The notes beneath the pieces are model-generated. The model worked only from the letters and a program-made list of their open reading frames with translations. It was not told where the DNA came from and made no database searches. A program made the translations under genes and the position numbers. Positions 35,001-43,632 of a stretch of 64,000 nucleotides of DNA are shown in pieces. Every line of letters starts with the position of its first letter. Within the stretch, counting starts at the first letter, position 1. The stretch is from DASUFF01 sp036274695 (lineage in GTDB: Bacteria; UBA10199; JACPAL01; GCA-016699445), in the NCBI GenBank assembly GCA_036274695.1, contig DASUFF010000030.1, forward strand, positions 21,739-85,738, read 5' to 3'.

Positions 35001-35108
35001 TTAACCGCTTGGATTAACCACTCAGATTAACCAAATAGTTAACTTTTTTCTTGCCCCCCACGGGTATCCTGTGCCAATTTCCGTTCAATCTTAACCAACC
35101 AGTTAATC
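35001..35108. repeat. Phased TTAACC direct repeats before the dehydratase-activase genes
   Basis: TTAACC occurs at 35001, 35014, 35027 and, as TTAACT, at 35039, then again at 35091 with TTAATC at 35103. The steps are 13, 13, 12 and 12 bases. The last copy ends 20 bases before the start codon at 35129. This is an operator-like array; the protein that would bind is unknown. Confidence 0.6.
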
Positions 35109-35128
35109 AACGAAATAGGGGGATTTTC

Positions 35129-36874
35129 ATGGAACCCACTCAGATCCAATCCGTTGACGAGATCATCCAGCAGCGTTTGGCCGAAAAGCGGAACGCCTTG
35201 ATGGCCGAGGCGGGCTTGAAAAAGCCGGTGCATCACTTCGAGCGTCCCAAGGAAAACCCCTTCCTGAAATCCCAGCGCGGAACGACGAAGGTCCTCTTCG
35301 GCGGCCTCACGTGGAAACACGAAAAGCTGATCCAGGCCGCGTGGGAAGGCTTGGGCTACATCGCCGAACCGGTTGAAGTGCCGGACGTGAAGGCCTTCCA
35401 GTTGGGTAAGGAGTACGGCAACAACGGCCAGTGCAACCCGACCTACTTCACCGTCGGCAACCTCGTACAGCATCTCCAAAAGCTGGAAGAGAAGGGGATG
35501 AGCAAGCAGGAGATCATCGACAAGCACATCTTCATCACAGCCGGGGCCTGCGGCCCTTGTCGGTTCGGCATGTACGAGGCTGAGTATCGGCTCGCTCTCC
35601 GCAACTCCGGCTTCGACGGCTTCCGCGTCATCCTCTTCCAGCAGTCCGGCGGCTTGAACCAGTCCGACGCCGAGCAGGGCCTGGACATGAACCTCGATTT
35701 CTTCCTCGGCATCTTAAACGCCATGAACATGGGCGACCTGATCAACGACATCGCCTACCAGATCCGTCCCTACGAGGTGACCAAGGGCGAGACCGACCGC
35801 GTCCTCGGCGAATGCATGGATTACCTGTTCGGCGTGATGAAGAACCACAAGCCGTTCAAGCTGGAAGGCAAGATCGCGAAGTTCCTGCGCGCGCTGCCCA
35901 GCGCGGCCTCGACCACGGAATACGTCGGTAAGTTCCTCTCGCAGCTTTTGGGCGACGAGTACGTGAAGGCTTTCGCGGAGGTCGGTCGCCGTTTCAACGC
36001 CATCGAGATCGACCGCACGCGCGCCAAGCCCATCGTCAAGATCACAGGCGAGTTCTGGGCCCAGACCACCGAGGGCGACGGCAACTTCAACATGTTCCCC
36101 TTCTTGGAAAAGGAAGGCGCCCAGGTTCTGGTGGAGCCGATCGGGACATGGATCATGTATATGATCCATCAGGTCGTCCAAAAATATAAGGACCAGAAGG
36201 GGCTCGAAGACGGGGCGACGTTGCCGTCCTGGAGCAAGTTCGGAAAGCGCCTGTCGATCGAGTCGAATTACCGCAAGAAGGTGGCGAAGTTGAAAGTGGC
36301 CGAACGCATCTTCGAGCGCGAATGGAACCGCCTGCGCGGGGCCCTCGGAAACATGCCGCACGCGCTCGCCAACCAGTACGAACTCCAGCGCGAAGGGCAT
36401 CCGTATTACAACAGCCGCGCCGGCGGCGGCGAAGGCCACTTGGAAGTCGCTAAGAACATCTACTACTCGCACAAGGACCTGGCCCACATGGTGTTGTCGG
36501 TCAAACCCTTCGGTTGTATGCCGTCCACCCAGTCGGACGGCGCGCAGGCCGCGGTCGTGTCTCAATATAAAGACATGATCTATCTGCCCATCGAGACCTC
36601 CGGTGAAGGCGCCGTCAACGCGCACAGCCGCGTGCAGATGGCCTTGGGCGAGGCCAAGTTCAAGTGCAAGGCCGAGTTCGCCGACGCGGTGAAGTCGACG
36701 GGCTATACGCTCCCCGAAATCCAGGAATACATCCAGGCTCATGCCGAGCTGAAGACGCCATTTTATCATGTGCCGCATTACAAGGGCATCGTGGGCGTGG
36801 CTGCGAGTTTCGTGAAGCACGTCGGCGAGCGGATGGCGAAGGACGGCGTGAAGGCGCAGGCGAAGGCGGCGTAA
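35129..36874 (+). CDS. Dehydratase-activase-associated protein (COG3581-like, partner of the BadF/BcrA-type activase)
   Basis: 581 residues from ATG 35129 with AGGGGG upstream. The protein has Cys motifs NGQCNPTYFTVGNLVQHL and ITAGACGPCRFGMYEAEY (Cys-x-x-Cys), and long helical stretches. It resembles the family of large proteins encoded beside 2-hydroxyacyl-CoA dehydratase activases in anaerobes, probably an iron-sulfur protein. Family members lack a proven reaction. The adjacent gene supplies the matching ATPase, and the gap of 69 bases contains only a palindrome, so the two form one operon. Confidence 0.7.
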   Translation: MEPTQIQSVDEIIQQRLAEKRNALMAEAGLKKPVHHFERPKENPFLKSQRGTTKVLFGGLTWKHEKLIQAAWEGLGYIAEPVEVPDVKAFQLGKEYGNNGQCNPTYFTVGNLVQHLQKLEEKGMSKQEIIDKHIFITAGACGPCRFGMYEAEYRLALRNSGFDGFRVILFQQSGGLNQSDAEQGLDMNLDFFLGILNAMNMGDLINDIAYQIRPYEVTKGETDRVLGECMDYLFGVMKNHKPFKLEGKIAKFLRALPSAASTTEYVGKFLSQLLGDEYVKAFAEVGRRFNAIEIDRTRAKPIVKITGEFWAQTTEGDGNFNMFPFLEKEGAQVLVEPIGTWIMYMIHQVVQKYKDQKGLEDGATLPSWSKFGKRLSIESNYRKKVAKLKVAERIFEREWNRLRGALGNMPHALANQYELQREGHPYYNSRAGGGEGHLEVAKNIYYSHKDLAHMVLSVKPFGCMPSTQSDGAQAAVVSQYKDMIYLPIETSGEGAVNAHSRVQMALGEAKFKCKAEFADAVKSTGYTLPEIQEYIQAHAELKTPFYHVPHYKGIVGVAASFVKHVGERMAKDGVKAQAKAA

Positions 36875-36889
36875 ATCCACCGCCCCCAA

Positions 36890-36912
36890 CCCCCTCCTTA
36901 ATAAGGAGGGGG
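36890..36912. repeat. Perfect 23-base palindrome between the two activase genes
   Basis: Arms CCCCCTCCTTA and TAAGGAGGGGG flank a single A. Similar CCCCTCCTT palindromes are dispersed in many bacterial genomes. There is no T run after it, so it is more likely an mRNA hairpin than a terminator. Confidence 0.6.
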
Positions 36913-36943
36913 ATCAAAGGGGGAGGTAACGCGGAGACACACG

Positions 36944-39900
36944 ATGTCAGAAACCAAATTCCTAGTCGGCGTCGACGTCGGTTCCACCACGGTCAAGGCG
37001 GTCGTCGTTGAAGTGGCCACCGACAAGATGATCTGGAGCGACTACCAGCGTCACGAGACCAAGCAGCCGGAAAAGACCCTCGAGCTCTTGAAGGAGATCG
37101 AGGACAAGACCGGCGTCTGCGCCGGCAACACCCGGATGTTCATCACGGGCTCCGGCGGCGGGGGGATCGGCGCGCGGTTGGGCGCCAAGTTCGTCCAGGA
37201 AGTGAACGCGGTTTCGCTGGCGGTGGAAAAGCTTCATCCGGAGGTTCAGTCCGTCGTCGAGTTGGGCGGCCAGGACGCCAAGATGATCTTCTTCAAGGAG
37301 ATCGAGGAATCCGGAAAAAAGAAAAAGATGCCGACGATGAACGATAAATGCGCCGGCGGCACGGGCGCCGTCATCGACAAGATCAACGCCAAGTTGCGCA
37401 TCCCCTCGGAACAGCTCTGCCAATTGGGACACACGGGCATCAAGCTGCATCCCGTCGCCGGCAAGTGCGGCGTGTTCGCCGAGTCCGACATCAACTCGCT
37501 GCAGAAAATGGGCATTCCGAACGACGAGCTCATGGCGTCGCTGTTCGAATCCATCATCGTTCAAAACCTGTCGGTTTTGACTCGGGGCAATACCCTCAAG
37601 CCCACCGTCCTCCTGTTGGGCGGCCCCAATTGTTATATCAAGGGCATGAAGGAAGCCTGGCGGAACAACATCCCCAAAATCTGGGAAGAGCGCGGCGTGG
37701 AAGTGCCGGACAAACCCATCGAAGAATTGATCAAGGTCCCGGAGAACGCCCAGTACTACGCGGCGTTGGGCGCCATCGAGTACGGCAAGACGGAGGACGA
37801 GGACATCGGCCAATACAAAGGCGCCGGCGAACTCGAGCACTACATCAAGGTCGGCCGTCAGGAAGAAATGGCGAAAAAGGCGGCCCAAAGCGGCGGCGGC
37901 AAGGGCTTGATCAAGGACGAAGCGGAGTTAAACGAATTCCTGGATCGCTATAAGAAGGAAAAATTCATCCCCACGACGTTCGAAGCGGGAACGGTGGTGG
38001 AGGGGTTCATCGGTTTGGACGGCGGTTCGACGTCGACCAAGGCCGTGCTCGTCAGCAAGGACAAGAAGATTTTGGCCAAGGCCTACCAGCTTTCGAAGGG
38101 CAATCCGATCCAGGACACCATCGAGGTCATCGGAAATCTGCAAAAAATGATCGAGGACCAGGGCTGCACGATGAACGTCTTGGGCATCGGGACGACCGGT
38201 TACGCCAAGGACATCTTGAAGGATACTCTGAACGGCGACGCCGCCATCGTGGAAACGGTCGCGCACACGGAATCCGCCCTGCATTTTTATCCGGATACGG
38301 ACGTCATCGTCGACGTCGGCGGGCAGGACATCAAGGTGATGATCCTGAAGAACGGCCGCGTCAAAGACTTCAAGCTCAACACCCAGTGCTCCGCCGGCAA
38401 CGGTTACTTTCTGCAGTCGACCGCCCAAGGCTTCGGCGTTCCCGTGGAAGATTTCGCCGCGAAGGCCTTCTCGGCGAAGACGTTCCCGGAATTCGGCTAC
38501 GGCTGCGCCGTCTTCATGCAGTCCGACATCGTCGATTTTCAGCGCCAGGGTTGGAAGCCGGAAGAGATCATGGCGGGACTCGCCAACGTGTTGCCGAAAA
38601 ACATCTGGCTCTACGTCTCTCAGATCCCGAATCTGTCTTCGCTCGGCACCAAGTTCGTCCTGCAAGGCGGCACCCAGCATAATATGGCGGCGGTCAAATC
38701 CCAGGTGGATTTCATCGAATCGCGCTTCAAGGACAAGGGGCTCAAGCCCGACGTCGTCGTTCACAAGCACTGCGGCGAGGCCGGGGCCATCGGCGCCGGC
38801 ATCGAAGCCGCGCGCCTTTACGCCAACGGGCATCGCACGAAGTTTATCGGGTTGGACCGCGTGAAGGAGATCACCTACCGCACCACCCGCAGCGAAGAGA
38901 CGCGATGTTACTTCTGCAAGAACAAGTGCCTGCGCACGTTTATCGACGTGAAGACGAAGAGCACGACGGAGATTAAGGCGGAAGACGTGCCGGTGTTCAA
39001 GTCGAAGGTGCCGCTGGAGCCGGGAGAGAATCGGATCATCATCGCCACCTGCGAAAAGGGCACGGTCGAGGACGTCAACGCCATGCGCGGCATCAAGAAG
39101 GGGCTGGACGCCATCAAGGAGAAGAACCCCAACATGGTCCACTGGGCCGCGGAGAACGTTTGGAAGTCGTTCAAGCCGCCCTTGGTGGCAGACGCGATCC
39201 CGGAAAAGATCAAGAACGATAAGATGAAGGCGCGCGTCGAGCTTATGAAGCGTCGCGCCGAGCTGAAAATCGGCATCCCGCGCGTGCTCAATCAGTATTC
39301 GACGAACCCGTTGTTCACGGCCTACTTCGAATCGCTGGGGATCCAGCCGCAGAACATCGTCTATTCCGACTTCACCGACGAGAAGCTCTACAAGGACGGC
39401 GCCAAGCGCGGCGCGATTGATCCGTGCTTCCCGTCCAAGGTCGGTATCCCGCACGTGCACAATCTGCTCTTCACGCAGCACGAGAAGAAGAAGCTCGATT
39501 ACATCTTCTTTCCGATGATCGACGATTTGCTCACGCCCTTGAAGAACGTCCAGGCCAGCCGCGCCTGCCCGACCGTCACCGCGACGCCGGAGGCCGTGAA
39601 GGCCGCGTTCACCAAGGAAGGCGACATCTTCGCGGAAAAGGGGATCAAGTACCTTGACACCTTCGTGAACGTCGGTACGCCGAAACTCTTCGAACGCCAG
39701 ATGTTCGAGCAGTTCGTGGATATCCTCGGGCTCTCGCCCGAGGAGAACGCCCGCGCCGTCGCCGAAGGCTACAAGGCTTTGAAGGCTTTCGACGATACGC
39801 AGCGGATCATGGGACGCGAGACCATCGAAATGTTGGAAAAGGAAAACCGCCTCGGCGTCGTCTTGCTCGGCCGCCCGTACCACAACGATCCCGGAATCAA

Positions 39901-40426
39901 TCACGAGATCTTGGAGGAGTTCCAAAAATTGGGCTATCCGGTGCTCACGCAGGATTCCTTGCCGATCGATCGGGACATCTTGGATCGGTTGTTCGGCGAA
40001 GAGGTCGAGAAGGGGATCGTGAGCCACGCGTTGGACGTCAAGGACGCCTGGAAAAACTCCTACTCCGAGAACACCACGCGCAAGGTTTGGGCCGCGAAGT
40101 TCGCCGCGCGCCATCCGAACCTGGTGGCCTTGGAGCTCTCCAGTTTCAAGTGCGGTCACGACGCGCCGGTCTACACCGTGGTGGAAGAAGTCATCGAGCA
40201 CTCGGGCACGCCCTACTTCTGCTTCAAGGACATCGACGAGAACAAGCCCACCGGATCGATCAAGATCCGCTTGGAGACGATGCACTACTTCCTGACCCGC
40301 TACCGCGAGGACATGCTCAAGGCCGAGAAGAAGCTGGAAGGCATCGAGGCGGAATTGAAGGCCTACGAAGAACAGTTGCGGCGGGAGTTGGGGGCGGGGT
40401 ATCAGCCGAGCGTCGTTAATTTGTAG
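36944..40426 (+). CDS. Double-ASKHA acyl-CoA dehydratase activase-like protein with DUF2229 domain
   Basis: 1160 residues from ATG 36944. Residues 1 to about 300 form a BadF/BcrA-type ATPase (FLVGVDVGSTTVKAVVVEVA, SVVELGGQDAKMIFF) with Cys136 in NDKCAGGTGAV and Cys175 in AGKCGVFAESD, equivalent to the two cysteines that hold the [4Fe-4S] cluster of HgdC. A second copy at about 350-650 (GLDGGSTSTKAVLVS, VDVGGQDIKVMI) carries Cys482 and Cys521. Next come CYFCKNKC (Cys-x-x-Cys-x3-Cys) and a DUF2229 domain with IGIPRVLNQYSTNPLFTAYF and RGAIDPCFPSK. HgdC uses ATP to push one electron into a dehydratase; the target here is unknown, but the upstream partner is a candidate. Confidence 0.8.
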   Translation: MSETKFLVGVDVGSTTVKAVVVEVATDKMIWSDYQRHETKQPEKTLELLKEIEDKTGVCAGNTRMFITGSGGGGIGARLGAKFVQEVNAVSLAVEKLHPEVQSVVELGGQDAKMIFFKEIEESGKKKKMPTMNDKCAGGTGAVIDKINAKLRIPSEQLCQLGHTGIKLHPVAGKCGVFAESDINSLQKMGIPNDELMASLFESIIVQNLSVLTRGNTLKPTVLLLGGPNCYIKGMKEAWRNNIPKIWEERGVEVPDKPIEELIKVPENAQYYAALGAIEYGKTEDEDIGQYKGAGELEHYIKVGRQEEMAKKAAQSGGGKGLIKDEAELNEFLDRYKKEKFIPTTFEAGTVVEGFIGLDGGSTSTKAVLVSKDKKILAKAYQLSKGNPIQDTIEVIGNLQKMIEDQGCTMNVLGIGTTGYAKDILKDTLNGDAAIVETVAHTESALHFYPDTDVIVDVGGQDIKVMILKNGRVKDFKLNTQCSAGNGYFLQSTAQGFGVPVEDFAAKAFSAKTFPEFGYGCAVFMQSDIVDFQRQGWKPEEIMAGLANVLPKNIWLYVSQIPNLSSLGTKFVLQGGTQHNMAAVKSQVDFIESRFKDKGLKPDVVVHKHCGEAGAIGAGIEAARLYANGHRTKFIGLDRVKEITYRTTRSEETRCYFCKNKCLRTFIDVKTKSTTEIKAEDVPVFKSKVPLEPGENRIIIATCEKGTVEDVNAMRGIKKGLDAIKEKNPNMVHWAAENVWKSFKPPLVADAIPEKIKNDKMKARVELMKRRAELKIGIPRVLNQYSTNPLFTAYFESLGIQPQNIVYSDFTDEKLYKDGAKRGAIDPCFPSKVGIPHVHNLLFTQHEKKKLDYIFFPMIDDLLTPLKNVQASRACPTVTATPEAVKAAFTKEGDIFAEKGIKYLDTFVNVGTPKLFERQMFEQFVDILGLSPEENARAVAEGYKALKAFDDTQRIMGRETIEMLEKENRLGVVLLGRPYHNDPGINHEILEEFQKLGYPVLTQDSLPIDRDILDRLFGEEVEKGIVSHALDVKDAWKNSYSENTTRKVWAAKFAARHPNLVALELSSFKCGHDAPVYTVVEEVIEHSGTPYFCFKDIDENKPTGSIKIRLETMHYFLTRYREDMLKAEKKLEGIEAELKAYEEQLRRELGAGYQPSVVNL

Positions 40427-40430
40427 AAAA

Positions 40431-40472
40431 ACATAGGTCCTATGGGGCCTATACGACTTATAGGACTTATGT
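40431..40472. repeat. Imperfect palindromic element, copy 1
   Basis: Outer arms ACATAGGTCCTAT (40431-40443) and ATAGGACTTATGT (40460-40472) match at 12 of 13 positions when folded. The ATG at 40469 used by the next gene lies inside the right arm. Related to the perfect palindrome at 40915-40952 by the shared GTCCTATAGG/CGACCTATAGGAC core. Confidence 0.65.
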
Positions 40473-40750
40473 CTTTTGAATCTCAGAAAATCTTGTTTCA
40501 AATTTACAGAGAAGGCAGCTTCAACCGCCGTTACCGCGTGGTGTACTTCACCGAACTGGGCGACAAGAACAAAGAGAGCGAGATCAACCACGCCCTGGCG
40601 GGCGACCCCATCTACGACGGCTTCATCAAGGACTTCCGCAAGGACGAGGCCAAGGCCATTATTGACCGGCATCTCGATGCTTTAAACAACGGCGAGAGCT
40701 TTAATGCCGAGCAGTTCAAGCAGGATCTAAAGTCTTACATGCCATCCTAA
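40469..40750 (+). CDS. Small hypothetical protein downstream of the activase
   Basis: 93 residues from ATG 40469 (an in-frame ATG at 40442 also exists). Soluble, charged and helical: LFQIYREGSFNRRYRVVYFTELGD, AIIDRHLDALNNGESFNAEQ. The stop overlaps the end of a convergent gene by four bases. Both candidate start codons lie within the palindromic element, so the insertion probably set the present start. No family recognised. Confidence 0.55.
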   Translation: MSFESQKILFQIYREGSFNRRYRVVYFTELGDKNKESEINHALAGDPIYDGFIKDFRKDEAKAIIDRHLDALNNGESFNAEQFKQDLKSYMPS

Positions 40751-41295
40751 AATCTGCGGTGCTGCCTGCGGGCCTGATACAGGCGCTCGGTAAAGCCGCC
40801 TTCCTCTAAAAATTTTCTTTCTAGTTGCCGGAGCTGTTGGTCGAGCAGGTAGTTGGCTTGGTGAATCAGACAAAGGGCGGTGTTGGCCGCGGTTTCCGGG
40901 TCCCCGCGTTCAAAATAAGTCCTATAGGTCGTATACGACCTATAGGACTTATACCCAAGTTGCCTCACCTCGAGAGCGCGCAGGTCGTTCTTGCTCCACA
41001 AAGTAAGGCCGCGCTGTCTTAAAAAATCCTCAAAATCGAGCAGGAGTTCCTCCAAGCTAGCGCGGGCTACCCCCATCAGTTTCAGCTCTGTCTTTTTAGA
41101 GGTGCCGGAGGCCATGCTTCCTTCGGCGATGTTCTGTTTGCCGCTGCGGGCGGCTTGAACCATTTGGTCGTGGGTGCGGGATCTTCGCTCAATGAACCGG
41201 TCGCAGAACCGCAGCGTGGCGTCATAGATGATTTCCGCGGTCTGGTAGGACTTCAGGTTTCGATAGCCGCCATGAGAGGGAATGAGCTCAGTCAT
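40747..41295 (-). CDS. Four-helix bundle protein (S23/bAvd-like) with a palindrome-encoded insert
   Basis: 182 residues from ATG 41295. The sequence YRNLKSYQTAEIIYDATLRFCDRFI, ARSGKQNIAEGSMASG and the later helices match the 23S-IVS/bAvd four-helix family. Such proteins are often encoded in ribosomal intervening sequences or diversity-generating loci, but no rRNA or reverse transcriptase is nearby. Between helices it contains GYKSYRSYTTYRTYFE, which is the translation of the perfect 38-bp palindrome at 40915-40952. The insert sits in a loop and leaves the frame open. Confidence 0.75.
   Translation of the reverse strand: MTELIPSHGGYRNLKSYQTAEIIYDATLRFCDRFIERRSRTHDQMVQAARSGKQNIAEGSMASGTSKKTELKLMGVARASLEELLLDFEDFLRQRGLTLWSKNDLRALEVRQLGYKSYRSYTTYRTYFERGDPETAANTALCLIHQANYLLDQQLRQLERKFLEEGGFTERLYQARRQHRRF
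40915..40952. repeat. Perfect 38-base palindrome inside a coding region, copy 2
   Basis: The left half starts ATAAGTCCTATAGGTCGTA and the right half is its exact reverse complement, centred on GTATAC. It is read in frame as a Tyr/Ser/Thr-rich repeat in the four-helix protein. Copy 1 lies about 440 bases upstream. Confidence 0.85.
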
Positions 41296-41399
41296 GCCGA
41301 ACTAGCACAATCGGTGCCAATAAAATCGAGCTTGGCGATTCGCCAAAAAGACCGAAATTCTGGATTCCAAAGTACGAATTTTAGACCTATGTCTGGGGC

Positions 41400-41726
41400 A
41401 TGTTGCTGGCCCCGATTTTAGCTAAATGCCCCACCTGTGGTTCGCAGGACGTCTTCTATAGTTGCCACGTCACCTGCTGTTTCAACCACGTCTGTAACGA
41501 ATGCCGGACCACCTTCGAGTTGGCGACGGACGCCTCCGGGGATCGTTATGAAGGGACTTTTCCCGACCCCGGCGAGCGCGATACCTCGCTCCCCATGGCC
41601 CCTTGCGCGGTTTGCGAAAAGGCCGAGGTCTATCAATTGCCTGAAGGCGGCAATCTCGTTTGCTCCTCCTGCCGGGCCCTTTTGTCTCTCCGTTACGAGA
41701 AGATCGTTCCCGACCGAAAAGGTTGA
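41400..41726 (+). CDS. Small protein with two zinc-ribbon-like cysteine sets
   Basis: 108 residues from ATG 41400. Four CxxC-type pairs are visible: CPTCGS, CNEC after CHVTCCFNHV, CAVC and CSSC. Spacing suggests two zinc ribbons, one at each end, with an acidic linker. Zinc ribbons bind nucleic acid or proteins; nothing more specific can be said. A 15-base palindrome (TTGGCGA and TCGCCAA, 41332-41346) lies 54 bases upstream. Confidence 0.6.
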   Translation: MLLAPILAKCPTCGSQDVFYSCHVTCCFNHVCNECRTTFELATDASGDRYEGTFPDPGERDTSLPMAPCAVCEKAEVYQLPEGGNLVCSSCRALLSLRYEKIVPDRKG

Positions 41727-41799
41727 TTTTAACCCATCCCCGTTGCCCGGGATTCCGCAACCCATTCCTAAAGATTTGATTTTAAAAGAAAAGCTCTAG

Positions 41800-41815
41800 G
41801 GACCTTCGAAGGTCC
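41800..41815. repeat. Palindromic hairpin GGACCTTCGAAGGTCC
   Basis: A perfect 16-base palindrome in the 136-base gap between the zinc-ribbon gene and the next gene. No T run follows. The rest of the gap holds a GTTGATTTTAAC hairpin at its start. Confidence 0.45.
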
Positions 41816-41862
41816 GGTTGGCATGTCCGTTGCTTTCCTCCAAAGACAACAAGGAGAACGAC

Positions 41863-42561
41863 ATGACCGATGCACCGACTTTTCAGCTGACCGGCACCTT
41901 TGTCCCCGTCACCGTCGAATCGATGCCCCCGGACGACAGTTCCTTGCCGAGCGACGTTCGGACCTATTCGCTGACCTTGGACGACGGCAATGCGGCCGAT
42001 CCCACGCATCGCATTTACGAAAAAGTGACCATCTATCAGCCGCCCGACGGCCGGCCGGTGAGCGCGGACTACGACCGGACCATGCGGGAGCACAATCCGC
42101 CTCTCGAACGCCATTTGGTGCCGATCGGCAATCACTACGAAGTCGCTTACATGACCAATTACGATTGGAACCGATATCAAGAGGCCTATACGTCTTTGCT
42201 CTCCGCACGGGAGGAGACCGTTCGATCCCACAGCCTGATGTCCGACCTGGGCGTCGGCCCGGCCTCGAATCCGATGTTCCGCCCGGCCGCGCGGCCGTTC
42301 AATGAGGTGATGTTCGTTCAGGATTTCGACGTGCCCACCGCCGCGCTGGGGCATTTGCGCCGCACGGATCTCGCCATTCCCGGCCGCACCGGAGAGTTGT
42401 TCGACGCGCGCGGTTTCGTGGCCACCAACACCGCCGCCGAGGACTTTCTGATTTCGAGGGGCTACGTGCAGGTCGGGACGCGCGTGGAGAACGGCGCCAT
42501 CCGCCCCTTGTTCCTGCCACCCCTCGACGCCCAGCTTTACCGGGAATCGGGTACCATCTAA
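41863..42561 (+). CDS. Hypothetical soluble protein
   Basis: 232 residues from ATG 41863, with AAGGAG upstream. No signal peptide or membrane segment. The sequence begins TDAPTFQLTGTFVPVTVES and includes RHLVPIGNHYEVAYMTNYDW. I do not recognise a domain. The strong ribosome site and neighbour-like codon use support a real gene. Confidence 0.55.
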   Translation: MTDAPTFQLTGTFVPVTVESMPPDDSSLPSDVRTYSLTLDDGNAADPTHRIYEKVTIYQPPDGRPVSADYDRTMREHNPPLERHLVPIGNHYEVAYMTNYDWNRYQEAYTSLLSAREETVRSHSLMSDLGVGPASNPMFRPAARPFNEVMFVQDFDVPTAALGHLRRTDLAIPGRTGELFDARGFVATNTAAEDFLISRGYVQVGTRVENGAIRPLFLPPLDAQLYRESGTI

Positions 42562-42601
42562 TCGGATTGCATTTCGCCCTCCCCCGCACTAATCGGGGGG
42601 C

Positions 42602-43294
42602 ATGCTTCAGCTATTCCAATACGAGGTCTGCCCGTACTGCTGCAAAGTGAAGTCGGTCCTCGACTACAAGAAAATCCCCTACGAGAAGGTCGAAGTGAAT
42701 CCGATGTCCCATGAAGAGCTCGAGGGGAACGAGAAGGCGCTCAGGCACGACAAGGTGCCGGTGGTGGTCGATCAGGGCAAGACGTTGCTCGAATCCAACG
42801 ACATCATCCGCTATTTGGACCAGGCGTATCCGAAGAAGCCCATTTTCGCCAAAACGAAGACGGCTTCGGCGCGTCAGGAAGAGTGGATCCGGTTCGCCGA
42901 CGACGAGCTCGTACAGATCCTCCCGGGCAACATCTACCGCACGCTCCCCGAGGCCATCGATTCGTTCAAGTACATCACGAAGGTAGGCAAGTTCCCGGCC
43001 TGGAAGCGCTACTACCTGATGCTGGGCGGCGCGGTGGCGATGAACATCGTGGCCAAGAAGGGCTTGAAGAAGCGCGGCATCGCCGACCCGCGGAAGGCCT
43101 TGGCCGACACGCTGGACAAGTTGGCCGGCGGGCTGGTCAAAGAGAAATTTTTGGGCGGCGACGAACCCGACGCGGGCGACTTGGTCTGTCACGGCGTGCT
43201 CCGCAGCGTCCGCGAGATGAAGGTCTGGAAGGACATCGCTAAAAACAAAAAAGTGGCCGATTGGTACGACCGGGTCGAACGGACCCTTCAATAA
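42602..43294 (+). CDS. Glutathione S-transferase-like protein with glutaredoxin-type N-terminus
   Basis: 230 residues from ATG 42602. The N-terminal thioredoxin fold has LFQYEVCPYCCKVKSVLDYK with a CPYC active site, then the cis-Pro motif KVPVVVDQGKTLLESNDIIRYL. The C-terminal helical half (about 95-230) has DPRKALADTLDKLAGGLV and GGDEPDAGDLVCHGVLRS. This layout resembles prostaglandin E synthase 2 and similar GSTs, which have a CPxC in place of a Ser or Tyr. The substrate is unknown. The DUF1232 gene follows after 11 bases. Confidence 0.8.
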   Translation: MLQLFQYEVCPYCCKVKSVLDYKKIPYEKVEVNPMSHEELEGNEKALRHDKVPVVVDQGKTLLESNDIIRYLDQAYPKKPIFAKTKTASARQEEWIRFADDELVQILPGNIYRTLPEAIDSFKYITKVGKFPAWKRYYLMLGGAVAMNIVAKKGLKKRGIADPRKALADTLDKLAGGLVKEKFLGGDEPDAGDLVCHGVLRSVREMKVWKDIAKNKKVADWYDRVERTLQ

Positions 43295-43305
43295 AGGGGA
43301 GGCTC

Positions 43306-43632
43306 ATGCGCAAACTCAAAGTCATGGCCAAGGAGCTTAAAAAGGATCTGCCGGTCTACCAACTGGCCCTGAAGGACAAGCGCACGCCGAAGTTGGCGAA
43401 GGTCCTCCTGGGGGCCGCCGTCTTCTACGCGCGCTTCCGCTTCGACCTCATTCCCGACTTCATCCCCATCGTCGGCCACTTGGACGACGCCGTCGTCGTG
43501 CCCTTCGTCATCCGCATGGCCCTCAACCTGATTCCGGAGGACGTCCTCCGGGAGAGCCGGATGCGCGTCGAGTGGACGAAGAACCCGCCGCGCCGCCCGA
43601 AGGCCCGGTCGCGCCGGTCAGCGCGTTCTTAG
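43306..43632 (+). CDS. DUF1232 (YkvA-like) membrane protein
   Basis: 108 residues from ATG 43306, with AGGGGAGG upstream. The DUF1232 core is seen at about 18-75: TPKLAKVLLGAAVFYARFRFDLIPDFIPIVGHLDDAVVVPFVIRMA in successive pieces; the FDLIPDFIPxxGxxDD motif defines the family. Function unknown. The tail is strongly basic. It overlaps the convergent gene end by 15 bases. Confidence 0.85.
   Translation: MRKLKVMAKELKKDLPVYQLALKDKRTPKLAKVLLGAAVFYARFRFDLIPDFIPIVGHLDDAVVVPFVIRMALNLIPEDVLRESRMRVEWTKNPPRRPKARSRRSARS

Noticed and set aside
35001..35108. CRISPR-like array
   Set aside because: The repeat unit is six bases with seven-base gaps and no cas gene is present.
37928..40672. A 914-codon open frame antisense to the double-ASKHA gene
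   Set aside because: Shadow of the strong third-position GC bias; the sense frame has clear ATPase and cluster motifs.
40747..41295. Diversity-generating retroelement, because of the bAvd-like protein
   Set aside because: No reverse transcriptase and no template/variable repeat pair is visible; the palindromes are not TR/VR repeats.
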